A DNA stretch of 64,000 nucleotides from Streptomyces lasiicapitis (GCF_014646335.1 NZ_BMNG01000026.1:25113-89112); one strand, 5' to 3'; counted from the first letter of the stretch, positions 33,792 to 42,665 are shown. The notes: a model not told the origin generated them from the letters alone. Made by a program: numbers and translations.

Positions 33792-34735
33792 CGGGCACCC
33801 GCCGTCTCGTGCTCGAGCTCCCCGGCCACAGTCGCGGCCGCGACCGGGAGGCGGACGGTGCTGCGCGGGTCGCGGCTGAGGAAGCGCGGGATGCGCCGGT
33901 AGTGGGCGAGGTGGCGCATCAGCGCGAGGGTGCCGATGAACCCGGTCGTGAGCATCGCGAGCACCAACTGGCCCAGCAGGGTGGAGTAGGGGGCGGTGTA
34001 GGAGGGGACGAAGAACCCGGCCACGACGACGCCGAGGGTGATCAGGGTCATCCAGCGCATGGTGGTGCGGGGCTTCTCCCGGTCGGCTTCGGTGTCACGC
34101 TTTTTGGCGACTTCGGCGCGGACGGTGGCGGCCAGGTCTTCCAGGGCCTGGGCCAGGCCGGGGCCGCGGTCGGCGACGGACAGGATGAGCGCGGCCACGA
34201 TCTTGTCTGCGGTGATGTCGTCGAGTTCGTCGCCGAACGCCCGCAGGGCCTCCTCGGGGCGCCAGCCCATGTTCAACCGGTCCGCGAGCGTGGTGATCTG
34301 CTCGGCGAGCGCCTCGGGGGCGCCCTTCCGGCTGGTGATCATCGCCTGTTCCAGGCCCATGCCGAGGCGCAGCAGTCCGGCCAGCCGCTGCGTCCATTCG
34401 CTCAGGGCCTCGAGCTGCTGGATGCGGACCTTGGTGGCCTGTACCGGGGCGAGCAGCCACGGCACTCCCAGGACGGCCACGCCAATCAGGAGGCCCGCGA
34501 CGAAGTTTCCGGTCACGAGCCAGATGCCCACCCACAGGACGGCGGCCGCACCTGCCTGCGTGCGGCGCCGCATCCGCCTCTCGTGCGAGCCGGCGAACCA
34601 GTCCCGGAGGCCCTGGCCGCGCCAAGTGGTGCGGCGGTCCTTCTTCGGCTCGGTGGTGCCCACCACGCCCCAGACCAGGGCGGTCAGTCCGGCCATCGCC
34701 GTCATCCCGCTGAGCAGGGCCCACAGCATCGTCAC
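33788..34735 (-). CDS. TadB-like type II/IV secretion inner-membrane protein
   Basis: A 315-residue protein from GTG 34735 overlapping the tadA stop (GTGA). Membrane segments lie at the N-terminus (LWALLSGMTAMAGLTALVWG), near 65-105 and twice near the C-terminus. The cytoplasmic part has LSEWTQRLAGLLRLGMGLEQ and LILSVADRGPGLAQALEDLA, the T2SSF motif of TadB. The longer reading frame upstream lies inside tadA and was rejected. Confidence 0.8.
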   Translation of the reverse strand: MTMLWALLSGMTAMAGLTALVWGVVGTTEPKKDRRTTWRGQGLRDWFAGSHERRMRRRTQAGAAAVLWVGIWLVTGNFVAGLLIGVAVLGVPWLLAPVQATKVRIQQLEALSEWTQRLAGLLRLGMGLEQAMITSRKGAPEALAEQITTLADRLNMGWRPEEALRAFGDELDDITADKIVAALILSVADRGPGLAQALEDLAATVRAEVAKKRDTEADREKPRTTMRWMTLITLGVVVAGFFVPSYTAPYSTLLGQLVLAMLTTGFIGTLALMRHLAHYRRIPRFLSRDPRSTVRLPVAAATVAGELEHETAGAR

Positions 34736-36261
34736 GTGCCGCTCACCACCTTCAGCGGCAGCGGCTGCGCCCACGCCCCGTACGGGTGCTGCAGGAGCTC
34801 GGAGTTGAAGCCGACGCGGCGCAGCTCGTCGATGCATTCGGGGTGCGTGCCGGTGGGCACGGCCCGCTCCTCCCCCACCTCCCGGTTGGGGGCGAAGATG
34901 TCGTTGGTGGCCGGACGGCCGGACTCCCCGACCCCGGTGATCTCCACGATGTGGGAGACGAACCGGTGCCGCCTCCCGCCGATCTTCGTCTCGTCGATCA
35001 TCGAGACGAAGACGATGAAATCGAGGCCGTTGGCGATCTGCCGGTAGGCGAGCTGCTCGGACAGGTTGTTCTGGGCGAGCGCGTACAGCTCGGCGATCCG
35101 GTCGAAGACGATGTCGGGGCGGCGTGCGTGGATGGTGCACAGGTTGCCGCCCGCGCCGTTCGTCAGCGCCTGCATCATGGCGACGACTTCGGGTCCGCGG
35201 ACCTCTCCGACGACCATGCGCTCCAGCGACATGCGCAGCGCCGGGTGCATCAGGTCCAGGAGGCTGACCTCGCCGGCGCTGCGCCCGCCGGCTCCGACTT
35301 CGCCGTTGCCCTCGCGGGCCACCAGGGAGATGGCCTGGCGGTGGTAGCCGTTGCTGTGGGCGAAAAGTTCGTCCTCGGTCTGGATGGTGGCGAACCGCTC
35401 GTCGGGGTCGAGCTCCTTGAGCAGGGAGCGCATCAGCGAGGTCTTGCCGGCCTTCTGCTTCCCCGCGATGATCACGTTCTTCTCGGCCCGCACGCAGGCC
35501 CGCAGGAACTCCGCCAGGATCGGATCGATGGCACCGAGCGCGATCATGCCGTCGAGGTCCGCGCTCTGGACCCGGTGGCGGCGGATCACCGCGTACGTGG
35601 TCGGGCCGACGTCCGTGATGGCCTGCAGCCGGGAGCCGTCTTTCAGGGAGAGCGCGAGCAGCGGGTTCGCGGTGGAGATGGTCCGCTCGCCGTGTCCGGA
35701 GTCGCGGGCGAGCTCGCGCAGCATCTCCAGGAGCTCCTCCTCGGAGTCCGCGATCGCTCCGACCTTGCGGCGCTCGCCGTCGCCGTAGTCGAGCCACACG
35801 TCCTTCGGTCCGTTGATGAAGATGTCCTCGACCCGCGGGTCATCAAGGTAGGGCTGCAGGCGTCCCGCGCGGAAGAGGAGGTCGTAGACCGCGCGCCGCA
35901 GCGCATGGTCCTCGGCCGCGGTCGGGCTCACGCCGCGCTCGGCGGCCGCGGCGTTCGACCACAGCGCCACCGCCTCGTTGATCCAGCCCAGGCAGCGCTG
36001 CTCCTCGCTGGCCCGATCCAGCGTCGGGTCGGTCTTCAGCAGTTCCTCGCGCTGCTTGGCGACCTGGGACTTGATGTGCTGGGCCACCCGGTAGTCGACG
36101 GTGGCCTGCGGCACCGCGCCGTCGGGGGCGGGCGTGCTCGTCGCCGACCCGTGCCCGGAGTGCGGGCGGCCCTGGGCGTGCGCCTGGAGGCGTTCGCTGA
36201 GCGGGTGCCCGCCGGCCGGCGGGCGCACCGTCGGGTCGGCGTGGACCGGCCTACCCTGCAT
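34732..36261 (-). CDS. TadA/CpaF-like pilus assembly ATPase
   Basis: A 509-residue secretion ATPase. Walker A is GKQKAGKT at 267-274 (the usual G-x-x-G-S-G-K-T has Lys-Ala in place of Gly-Ser), the Walker B-like segment is VVGEVRG at 350-356, and TIHA at 376-379 is the His box. The N-terminal 55 residues are a Pro/His-rich extension. The start overlaps the end of tadZ by 11 bases. It powers assembly of the Tad-like pilus from the cytoplasmic side. Confidence 0.85.
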   Translation of the reverse strand: MQGRPVHADPTVRPPAGGHPLSERLQAHAQGRPHSGHGSATSTPAPDGAVPQATVDYRVAQHIKSQVAKQREELLKTDPTLDRASEEQRCLGWINEAVALWSNAAAAERGVSPTAAEDHALRRAVYDLLFRAGRLQPYLDDPRVEDIFINGPKDVWLDYGDGERRKVGAIADSEEELLEMLRELARDSGHGERTISTANPLLALSLKDGSRLQAITDVGPTTYAVIRRHRVQSADLDGMIALGAIDPILAEFLRACVRAEKNVIIAGKQKAGKTSLMRSLLKELDPDERFATIQTEDELFAHSNGYHRQAISLVAREGNGEVGAGGRSAGEVSLLDLMHPALRMSLERMVVGEVRGPEVVAMMQALTNGAGGNLCTIHARRPDIVFDRIAELYALAQNNLSEQLAYRQIANGLDFIVFVSMIDETKIGGRRHRFVSHIVEITGVGESGRPATNDIFAPNREVGEERAVPTGTHPECIDELRRVGFNSELLQHPYGAWAQPLPLKVVSGT

Positions 36262-37084
36262 GGGACATCTCCCCTCCGGGCGGCCCGGCGTAGCGGGGCG
36301 CCAGGCGGGCGCGGCGCAGCGCGGCCCGCTGCTCCAGCACCGTGCTCGCCGAGCGGGCCGCCTTCATCAGCGCCGACCTGGTGAAGTTGCGGGGCTGCTC
36401 GGCGCCGTCCGACAACACCCGGGCCTCACGCGGCGCATAGGGCAGGGTGGCCACCACCGGGACTCTCAGCAGGCGCTGCACCTCGCCCGCGGGATACGGG
36501 CCTTCGTCGATCATCAGCACGCCGATGTTGCCGACCTTCTCCTCCAGGGCCTCCACGCGCATCTGCGCCGCCTGTACCGAACGCATCGTGTTGCGGACCA
36601 CGACGACGAGGGCGTCCGCGCGCTGTGCCAGCGCTGCCGAGGGGCCGAAGGCGCCGCTGCGGCCGAGGTCGACCAACACGTCGTGAGCCTGCGCGCCTTG
36701 ATTCCCGATCCCGGTGAACAGCTTGGACAGGTCCTCCCAGGCCGGGCCGAGTCCGGCCCACTGCGCGGGGTCGGTCACCCCGGGCAGGACCAGCCGATCG
36801 CGCGGTGATGCCTGTCGGCCGTCTTCGGCACTCACGTCGATCAGTTGCCGCCAGAACGCCTCGACCAGCTCGCCCTTGCGGGAGGCCACCGAGAGATTCC
36901 GCAGCCCGTACCGGTCGCCGACGCTGCCCTGCAGCAGTCCGTAGAGCACGCCGCTTCCGTCGGGGTCGCACTCGGCCAGGACCAGCTTGCGGCCCGGCTG
37001 CAGCGGCCAGGACAGCAGCAGCGCGAGCGCGCTCGTGGTCACCCCCGGCGCGCCGCTGCACCCGGCCAGCGCGATCACGCTCAC
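36251..37084 (-). CDS. TadZ-like ParA/MinD-family protein with altered P-loop
   Basis: A 277-residue protein of the ParA/MinD fold: a P-loop-like start (VIALAGCSGAPGVTTSALAL), LVLAECDPDGSG as switch region, VLVDLGRSGAF and ADALVVVVRNTMRSVQAA. The P-loop reads GCSGAPGVTT at 8-17 and lacks both Lys residues of the deviant Walker A motif (KGG-x-GKT), so ATP hydrolysis is doubtful. TadZ proteins position pilus machinery at the pole. GTG 37084 overlaps the preceding stop. Confidence 0.75.
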   Translation of the reverse strand: MSVIALAGCSGAPGVTTSALALLLSWPLQPGRKLVLAECDPDGSGVLYGLLQGSVGDRYGLRNLSVASRKGELVEAFWRQLIDVSAEDGRQASPRDRLVLPGVTDPAQWAGLGPAWEDLSKLFTGIGNQGAQAHDVLVDLGRSGAFGPSAALAQRADALVVVVRNTMRSVQAAQMRVEALEEKVGNIGVLMIDEGPYPAGEVQRLLRVPVVATLPYAPREARVLSDGAEQPRNFTRSALMKAARSASTVLEQRAALRRARLAPRYAGPPGGEMSHAG

Positions 37085-37785
37085 TTGCGGCCGCCCGGCG
37101 CATCGAGCACGAGGCGCACCGTCTCCGAGGAGACCCAGGCGGCCAGGCGCGGTCCATCGTCGGCCTGCGCGGCGACGTCGACGACGACCACGCCGGTGCC
37201 CGGTGCGGCCTTGCCCGCCTTGACGACCCGGGCGGTCACCGATTCCGGCGTCGAGTCCTGCTTCGACGGGGTGTCCTCGCCCTGGGCCGGTACGTGCACC
37301 AGGCTCACTTTCTGGCCCGGCGTCAGCGCGGTGGCGGGCACCTGCTCGGGCTTCAGCCCGATCGGCACCACCTGCTCACCGGCGTTGACCAGGGAGCGGG
37401 AGGTCACCTGCGAACGGGCAAGCAGCGATCCGGGGCGCAACTGCACCGCGGCCCGCTTGCCGACCACGGAACCGAGGTCATCGGCGTTCACCGCCTTGAC
37501 CGCCGGGTCCAGGGCCATGGACGCGCGTCCCAAGTCGGCCTCCGTGATCACCTCTCCGACCTGAACGTCCCGGGTCACGGTGACCACCTCGGTCCTATCG
37601 CCGCTCTGCATGACCAGGACCACCACGCCCGCACCGCCCGCAGCGATCAGCGCCAGCGACAAGGCGATGAGCCCCGGCCTGCGCCGACGGGCGGACACCC
37701 GCGGCGGTGCGACCGGCCCGGCCGGGCCCTGTGCCGGAATGCCGTTCATGGCGGGCCCGGCGGCGCGGTCTTTCGTCTTGCTCAC
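37081..37785 (-). CDS. SAF-domain (CpaB/RcpC-like) pilus protein
   Basis: A 234-residue protein with one N-terminal membrane segment (PGLIALSLALIAAGGAGVVV at about 37-56) and an outer SAF domain: VTVTRDVQVGEVITEADLGR, RSLVNAGEQVVPIGLKPEQV, LTPGQKVSLVHVPA. This is the CpaB/RcpC type found in Tad loci. Its ribosome site (AAGGGGAACGAAC before GTG) is nearly the same as that of the gene starting at 5551. Confidence 0.75.
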   Translation of the reverse strand: MSKTKDRAAGPAMNGIPAQGPAGPVAPPRVSARRRRPGLIALSLALIAAGGAGVVVLVMQSGDRTEVVTVTRDVQVGEVITEADLGRASMALDPAVKAVNADDLGSVVGKRAAVQLRPGSLLARSQVTSRSLVNAGEQVVPIGLKPEQVPATALTPGQKVSLVHVPAQGEDTPSKQDSTPESVTARVVKAGKAAPGTGVVVVDVAAQADDGPRLAAWVSSETVRLVLDAPGGRK

Positions 37786-37806
37786 GTTCGTTCCCCTTCG
37801 GAAGGG

Positions 37807-38673
37807 CTATCCGACGACCTGCACTTCGCCGACCGCCACCTGAGCCTGGCTCTGGCGGACCTCGGTCAGCTCCCCTGCTTCACCGCCACCACCGGTGACC
37901 TGCCAGTCGATCGACCAGGTCGAGGTGGCCGTCAGCGCGAACTTCCCGCCCGCAGCCTTCGCCGACGTCTTGGTGTAGCGGTGGCCGCAGGTCGGTGACT
38001 CCTTCATGCCGTACGACTCCTTGTAGGGCGTGCCCGGACCGGCACACGTCTGCGTGCCGCCGTCCCCCATCCGCCATACGATCTTCTTCACCTTCGCGGT
38101 CGCCGTCACTGTCACCCCGCCCGCCGTGGCCGTCGCCGTGTTCGGCCCGAAGGTGGTCGGCGTCTTGCGCACCCACAGCCACATCGGCACCCCGACCACG
38201 TACTTCCCGGCAGCACGCGGACTCGCGATGTCGGGTCCGGCCAGCTTCATCTGGTCGACGGCGCGCTGCGCCACGACTTCCGGGTCGATGGCCGGTACGT
38301 CCGGAGCGCCGGCGGCGTCCGGGATCCACACGACTCCCACGCGGCCGGTGGAGGGGCACGTCACGCGGTAGACCGCGCCCTTGCCGCCCCGGCGCTTGCC
38401 GTCTTTCATCGCCAGGTTGTTCGCCGGAGGCTGCGGCTTGGCCTTCGTGTACGTGCACTTCGGTCCCGACTTCCCGCCCTTCGCCGAGCTCTGTGCACCC
38501 CCACCACCTCCGCCGCCGCCCGTGCCGGGCTCGCGACCGGGCTCCTCGGCGCAGACCTTGACCCACATCACGGCACCGTCACACAGGCCGCTGCTCTTCT
38601 TGCCGTCGGCGTACGCGACGGGTGCGACGCCTGCCACGAGGATGGCCGCGGCCAGGGCGGCGCGCCTTAGCAT
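37807..38673 (-). CDS. secreted protein of the Tad-like operon
   Basis: A 288-residue protein with a Sec signal peptide (LRRAALAAAILVAGVAPVAYA, cleavage after AYA). A Gly-rich linker and an outer domain follow, with paired Cys residues (CDGAVMWVKVC; KCTY…VTCPS; TCAGPGTPY…PTCGHRY), suggesting disulfides. It is found upstream of cpaB/tadZ and translated coupled to the lipoprotein gene (overlap 38667-38673). A role in pilus assembly or surface anchoring is inferred from position. Confidence 0.65.
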   Translation of the reverse strand: MLRRAALAAAILVAGVAPVAYADGKKSSGLCDGAVMWVKVCAEEPGREPGTGGGGGGGGAQSSAKGGKSGPKCTYTKAKPQPPANNLAMKDGKRRGGKGAVYRVTCPSTGRVGVVWIPDAAGAPDVPAIDPEVVAQRAVDQMKLAGPDIASPRAAGKYVVGVPMWLWVRKTPTTFGPNTATATAGGVTVTATAKVKKIVWRMGDGGTQTCAGPGTPYKESYGMKESPTCGHRYTKTSAKAAGGKFALTATSTWSIDWQVTGGGGEAGELTEVRQSQAQVAVGEVQVVG

Positions 38674-39260
38674 TCCGCCCCGCCTTGCGGGTTGATGTCG
38701 GTCACCATCCAGCGGCCGCCGTCCCAGCGCTCGACTTTCGCCGTCGTGATGTACTTCAACGGCTGCTCGGGCGGAAGCGGCTTCACCTTCTTCGCTTTGG
38801 TGTCGTACATCCGGTACTTCGACAGGTCGACGCAGTCCTTGATGGTGGCCGTCGGTGTTTCCGCTTTGCTGTCCAGCTTCGCGTCTGGTTCGTGGCCGAG
38901 TTCGCCGCGGACGACCGTCCCGGCCTTCTTCATGTTGGCAAGGTCGACCTCGACCTTGCTCAACGCGTCCAGGCTCGCGTACTTCTCCAAGTCGGTCCCC
39001 TTGGCGGAGGCCTTCCTGTACGCCTTTGCTTGCTCGGTCAGGAACGAGTCGTACACGGCGAGCGCGGCCTTCTTGTCGGCCTCTTGGGGATCCTTGGTGG
39101 GCGTGCTCGACGTCGACGGAGCAGCCGTCACGGACGGCTTCGCGGACGTGGCCCCGTCGTCGGAGTCGCTGCAGGCGGTCAGCAGACCGAGCGAAACCAG
39201 GACCCCGGCAGCAGCCAGGAGATTACGGTGGCGAACAGCCGTGCTGTGGTGGCGTGTCAC
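38667..39260 (-). CDS. lipoprotein, first gene of the Tad-like operon
   Basis: A 197-residue lipoprotein from GTG 39260. A basic head, hydrophobic segment and lipobox (LAAAGVLVSLGLLTAC, Cys29-30 region) are followed by a Ser/Thr-rich linker and a domain of the NTF2-like type (…ALAVYDSFLTEQAKAYRKAS…, …KVERWDGGRWMVTDINPQGG). It opens an operon of twelve overlapping or closely spaced genes that runs to 28030. Confidence 0.7.
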   Translation of the reverse strand: MTRHHSTAVRHRNLLAAAGVLVSLGLLTACSDSDDGATSAKPSVTAAPSTSSTPTKDPQEADKKAALAVYDSFLTEQAKAYRKASAKGTDLEKYASLDALSKVEVDLANMKKAGTVVRGELGHEPDAKLDSKAETPTATIKDCVDLSKYRMYDTKAKKVKPLPPEQPLKYITTAKVERWDGGRWMVTDINPQGGAEC

Positions 39261-39727
39261 ATTTCTCCCGTTCGGCGCGTGGGGTCAGACGGCCGGCGCG
39301 GGCACGCCCTGTCAATACCCTCGCCTAGGCCTGGCCGAGCTGCACTGATGCGCATTTAGTAGCCATGAGGTTACGCATATGCCAGCCATGTTCCCAGCTC
39401 CCATCAGAAGTAATCGATCGCAACTAGGGTCGAACCGGGTCACATTGGGGTACAGGAGTCGACAAGTTGCTCTGTGCATAGGTGACTTCCTGCCACGAAC
39501 GACCGGAGAGACGCCGCTCCTCCTCGTCAGCGTGCCGACCCCTTCGTCCGCTGATCTGCCCTCAGCGCACGACGTACGCCCCGCTCGCCGCTCCCGAGCG
39601 TTGGCAAGCTGACGGGCTCGCACTGTCGAGGGGACCCCGACGAGACGTTGCCGAGCTGAGGCGCTGTGTGATTTGCGGCTACCGCGCGTACCGTTCCGGT
39701 TGTGTCGAGCTCAGAACGGAGTGCCCC
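39261..39727. other. divergent control region between Tad operon and XRE regulator
   Basis: These 467 bases are less GC-rich than the surroundings around 39345-39480 and contain no convincing gene. They carry ATGCGCAT (39349-39356) and CGCATATGCCA (39374-39384), and should hold the promoters for both the Tad-like operon and the regulator gene at 39728. Confidence 0.5.
39374..39384. promoter_or_regulatory. CGCATATGCCA element, copy 1
   Basis: An 11-base element containing the palindrome GCATATGC, 114 bases before the Tad operon start. The same 11 bases occur at 40989-40999, just after the XRE regulator gene and before the operon at 41105. It is a candidate binding site for that regulator. Confidence 0.45.
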
Positions 39728-40969
39728 ATGCAGGACCGGCAGGAGCAGCACATCGGGCGGCGGGTCCGCGTGGCGCGGATTGCCGCAGGTCTCTCTCAGG
39801 GGGAGCTGTCCGGCCTGGTCGGCCGCTCCGCCCACTGGATCGAGGACATCGAGGCGGGCCGTCTGGGCCTGGACCGCTACTCGATGATCTGCGCGCTCGC
39901 GGACGTATGCGACGTCGATGTGGTGTGGCTGCTGGGCCAGCCCTACTGCCTGAACAGCACGGGCGCGGCGGCCGCCCACTCCTTCGTACCGGCACTGCGC
40001 GCGGTGCTGCGGCGCTCAGGCCTGATCCTCTCCGGGCACCCCGGACTGGTCCCCTCCTGCCCCCCGGCCGACATGGAGCGTATGAGGGAGAAGGCGACCG
40101 CGGTCAACCGGGCCCGCCAGGGCGCTGCCCTTCCGGCGGCCGCCGAGGCGCTGCCTGCCTTGCTGGAGGAGCTCAACACCACACTGCTGGCCCACAGCAG
40201 CGGCCGGGAACGCGCCCATGCGCTGCAGCTGCTCGTCGACGGTGCCCGCAACGCGCGCCAGACCCTCAACGTGCTCGGCTACCCCGACCTCGCGTGGGTG
40301 GCCGCGGAAGTGGCCGCGGGGGCTGCGACCGAGCTCGACGACCCGATCTGCAAGGCCGCCGTGGCCTGGGATCGCTGCGGGGCCATGCTGCACCAGGGCT
40401 CCATGCGCGAGACCGAGGCGATCGTCACCGCGGCCCTGACGGACCTGCAGCCCGCGGTCGCAGAGGGCGGGGCGACGGCGCTGTCGCTGCACGGGGCGCT
40501 CATCCTGCGCAACGCCGTGGCCGCCGCCCGCGGCGGGCAGAAGGAAGAGGCCTGGGCACACCTGCGCGACGCCCTGGAGGTGGCGGAGCGCCTGCCGGAG
40601 GGCTTCAACGACCTGGAGCACCAGACCGTTTTTGGCCGCGCGAACGTGGCGGTGCACGCCACGGAGGCCGGGGTGGAGGTGGACGAGCCCGACAAGGGGC
40701 TCGGCTTCGTCCCCGACGTGAACGTGGCGGCCACGCCCTCGCGTGAGCGCGTCACCCACTACCGGATCGACGAGGCCCGCTCGCTCTGGCGCCTGGGCCG
40801 CCAGGCCGCGGCCGTCACCACGCTGCGTCAGGCGGCCGTGCACGCCCCGCACTACGTGTACGCCAACCCCATGGCCCGGGCCCTGGTCGGAGACATGGTG
40901 CGCATCGGCATCCCGTCCCGGGCAGCCGCCCTGTCCGGCCTGGTCAAGGGCATGACCCTCGCGGGGTAG
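39728..40969 (+). CDS. XRE-family regulator with helical repeat domain
   Basis: A 413-residue protein from ATG 39728 (GGAG upstream). Residues 5-65 are a classical XRE helix-turn-helix: HIGRRVRVARIAAGLSQGEL, SGLVGRSAHWIEDIEAGRLG, then LADVCDVDVVWLLG. The remainder is Ala/Leu-rich TPR-like helices. The same plan, a control site right after the gene and a prim-pol-like operon behind it, is repeated by the regulator at 48752-49972. The likely targets are the CGCATATGCCA elements on both sides of the gene, including the Tad operon promoter. Confidence 0.75.
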   Translation: MQDRQEQHIGRRVRVARIAAGLSQGELSGLVGRSAHWIEDIEAGRLGLDRYSMICALADVCDVDVVWLLGQPYCLNSTGAAAAHSFVPALRAVLRRSGLILSGHPGLVPSCPPADMERMREKATAVNRARQGAALPAAAEALPALLEELNTTLLAHSSGRERAHALQLLVDGARNARQTLNVLGYPDLAWVAAEVAAGAATELDDPICKAAVAWDRCGAMLHQGSMRETEAIVTAALTDLQPAVAEGGATALSLHGALILRNAVAAARGGQKEEAWAHLRDALEVAERLPEGFNDLEHQTVFGRANVAVHATEAGVEVDEPDKGLGFVPDVNVAATPSRERVTHYRIDEARSLWRLGRQAAAVTTLRQAAVHAPHYVYANPMARALVGDMVRIGIPSRAAALSGLVKGMTLAG

Positions 40970-40988
40970 GCCCTGCCAACACCGTTTG

Positions 40989-40999
40989 CGCATATGCCA
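40989..40999. promoter_or_regulatory. CGCATATGCCA element, copy 2
   Basis: The second exact copy of the 11-base element, 19 bases after the regulator stop and about 105 bases before the GTG of the prim-pol-like gene. It probably controls the operon 41105-42665. Confidence 0.45.
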
Positions 41000-41104
41000 T
41001 TTCGGCGGCTCCCAGGATTCCTGGGGGTCGCCGTCGCGCTGTGGGGCCAGCCTCCCTCGTACATCACAGACCGTGAGAGTACGACTACATCGGGAGGTGA
41101 GAGC

Positions 41105-41689
41105 GTGCGCGCCCTCCACAGCCGCGATCTCACTGGATGCGCCATGACCTACGCCAGCGTTCTGGACTGGCCCATCGCCGTCGGCCACCGCTACCGCCGC
41201 ACCGGCGGCTGCACCTGCCAGGACACCGACCCCGGCGGCCTCTGCCCGGCCCCCGGGGCACATCCCCGGGCCATTCCCGTCGAGCCTCTCGCGGCCGACG
41301 CTGTGGCCACCGCCTTCGACCAGGCGCCCGGCGCAAGCATCATCGCCGCCTGCGGCCTCTTCGACGTCATCACCCTGCCCTACCTCCTGGGAGCTGGCCT
41401 GATGGTCCGCCTGGATCGTCTGCCCGTCCATACGCCCTGCCTGATGACCGGCCAAGCCCGCGCCTCCCTGCTCGTCTCCCCGGGCACCGCCCGGGAGCTG
41501 AGCGGGTATGCGGGCGTGACGGTGCGCAGCGGGACACACGGGTGGGTCGCCCTGCCGCCCAGCCACCAAACGCGCTGGGACACCGCACCCGAACCAGGTC
41601 AGCCACTCCCCCGCGCCGGCGACCTGGACCCGCACCTGCAGCGAGTCGCTGAGATCGCCAGCCGCGAGGCAAAGAGGCCCACGTCATGA
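41105..41689 (+). CDS. prim-pol N-terminal-like protein
   Basis: A 194-residue protein from GTG 41105, with GGGAGG seven bases upstream; ATG 41144 is a weaker alternative. WPIAVGHRYRRTGGCTCQDT…GLCPAPGAHP resembles the start of the bifunctional DNA primase/polymerase N-terminal domain (…WPVFP…C.C…CPSPGKHP). The protein is much shorter than a replicative primase, and the catalytic Asp residues cannot be assigned. Such short members are common in Streptomyces accessory DNA; activity is unproven. It is coupled to the next gene by ATGA. Confidence 0.6.
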   Translation: MRALHSRDLTGCAMTYASVLDWPIAVGHRYRRTGGCTCQDTDPGGLCPAPGAHPRAIPVEPLAADAVATAFDQAPGASIIAACGLFDVITLPYLLGAGLMVRLDRLPVHTPCLMTGQARASLLVSPGTARELSGYAGVTVRSGTHGWVALPPSHQTRWDTAPEPGQPLPRAGDLDPHLQRVAEIASREAKRPTS

Positions 41690-42486
41690 CGCACCCCACC
41701 GGCGAAGTACGGGAAGCCGGGGGCACCGTGGCGGTGCTCTACGTGAACCTGTATGGCCTGGACGCCACCGAGCGCCGCACCCGCATCAGGGATGTATACG
41801 CCGTCGCCGAGGACCAGGGCCTGACCGTCGGCCGGTGCCACCTGGATGACTGCGCGGCACACGTCCCCCTCACGGCACGGCCGCGGTCGGGATGGCGCAG
41901 TCTCACCAAACTCGTCGAAGCACCGCAGTCGCCGGTGGACACCGTGATCTACGCGGACGCGGAGGACCTCGGGCCGCCAGAGCACCGCCAAGACCTGGAA
42001 GCCTGGGCCGCCCGTCACCGCTGCGCCCTCGTGGACTGTGGCCTGCCTCCCCGGATACCAGAAGAGGACCTCGAGGAACCCGAAACCGTGGACCTGGACA
42101 AACGCGCCGAGCCGGTCACTCACAGCCTCGACGTGCAAGAGACGTTCCTGAGCGTCAAAGAAGCCTTGGACCTGCCCGACCCGTGCGACCCGGAGAGGTT
42201 CGTGGAGCTCCGTGACAGGCTGCGGGCCGACCTGTCCGGACTCCTCGGTTCACAGACCCTGCGGGACAGCCAGAACGACCTGGTTCGCAGCGAACTGCGG
42301 CGCGCCCGAGCGGTCCTGCAGCGCGACACCCCGCACATCGGCGAGACAGCGGCGTGGGACCACCTGCGGGAGCTGGCCTGGGTGACACGCTGCCTGGCCT
42401 GCCTCCACAACTGCGCTCCAGCGCGCCAAGAGCGAGACGGCCACGGTCGCCTCAACAGCCCCGAAGGAGCGGACACATGCCCTTGA
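41686..42486 (+). CDS. two-domain hypothetical protein (fused form)
   Basis: A 266-residue protein. The N-terminal half (VLYVNLYGLDATERRTRIRD, …ARPRSGWRSLTKLVEAPQSP, …WAARHRCALVDC) matches the separate protein at 48210-48647 (LLYLNVYGIEDIADRHTYMH, …WAARHGCFI). The C-terminal half (WDHLRELAWVTRCLACLH) matches the separate protein at 47860-48213 (HDHLRELAWQVRCLAYMH). Here both lie in one polypeptide. The N-terminal domain looks like a resolvase-type Rossmann fold without the catalytic Ser. Function is unknown. Confidence 0.7.
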   Translation: MTHPTGEVREAGGTVAVLYVNLYGLDATERRTRIRDVYAVAEDQGLTVGRCHLDDCAAHVPLTARPRSGWRSLTKLVEAPQSPVDTVIYADAEDLGPPEHRQDLEAWAARHRCALVDCGLPPRIPEEDLEEPETVDLDKRAEPVTHSLDVQETFLSVKEALDLPDPCDPERFVELRDRLRADLSGLLGSQTLRDSQNDLVRSELRRARAVLQRDTPHIGETAAWDHLRELAWVTRCLACLHNCAPARQERDGHGRLNSPEGADTCP

Positions 42487-42665
42487 GCGACATGCATGCG
42501 GGCCCGGAATGGTTGCGCGCGGCCCGCTCGGTCCACGGGAACCCGCGGCCGCCGGCCGTCGAGACACCGCCCACAGACCCTCAGCGCACCGAATCACCTC
42601 ACCACGATCGTGCCCCTGCCGTGTATCTCCCTGCGATCAGCCACCCGCACGAAGGGAGCCACTGA
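42477..42665 (+). CDS. small hypothetical protein
   Basis: A 62-residue protein from ATG 42477 with GAAGGAG upstream, overlapping the preceding gene by ten bases. The start (MPLSDMHAGPEWLRAARSVH) resembles that of the 93-residue protein at 45982-46263 (MRHVHSDSEWLAAARAVH). The C-terminal half is Pro/His-rich and probably unstructured. It is another element shared between the two regulator modules. Confidence 0.55.
   Translation: MPLSDMHAGPEWLRAARSVHGNPRPPAVETPPTDPQRTESPHHDRAPAVYLPAISHPHEGSH

Noticed and set aside
34732..36261. Assigning the TadA-like ATPase to the conjugation system as VirB11
   Set aside because: It sits between tadZ and tadB/tadC with overlapping genes and no conjugation genes around it, so the pilus role is far more likely.
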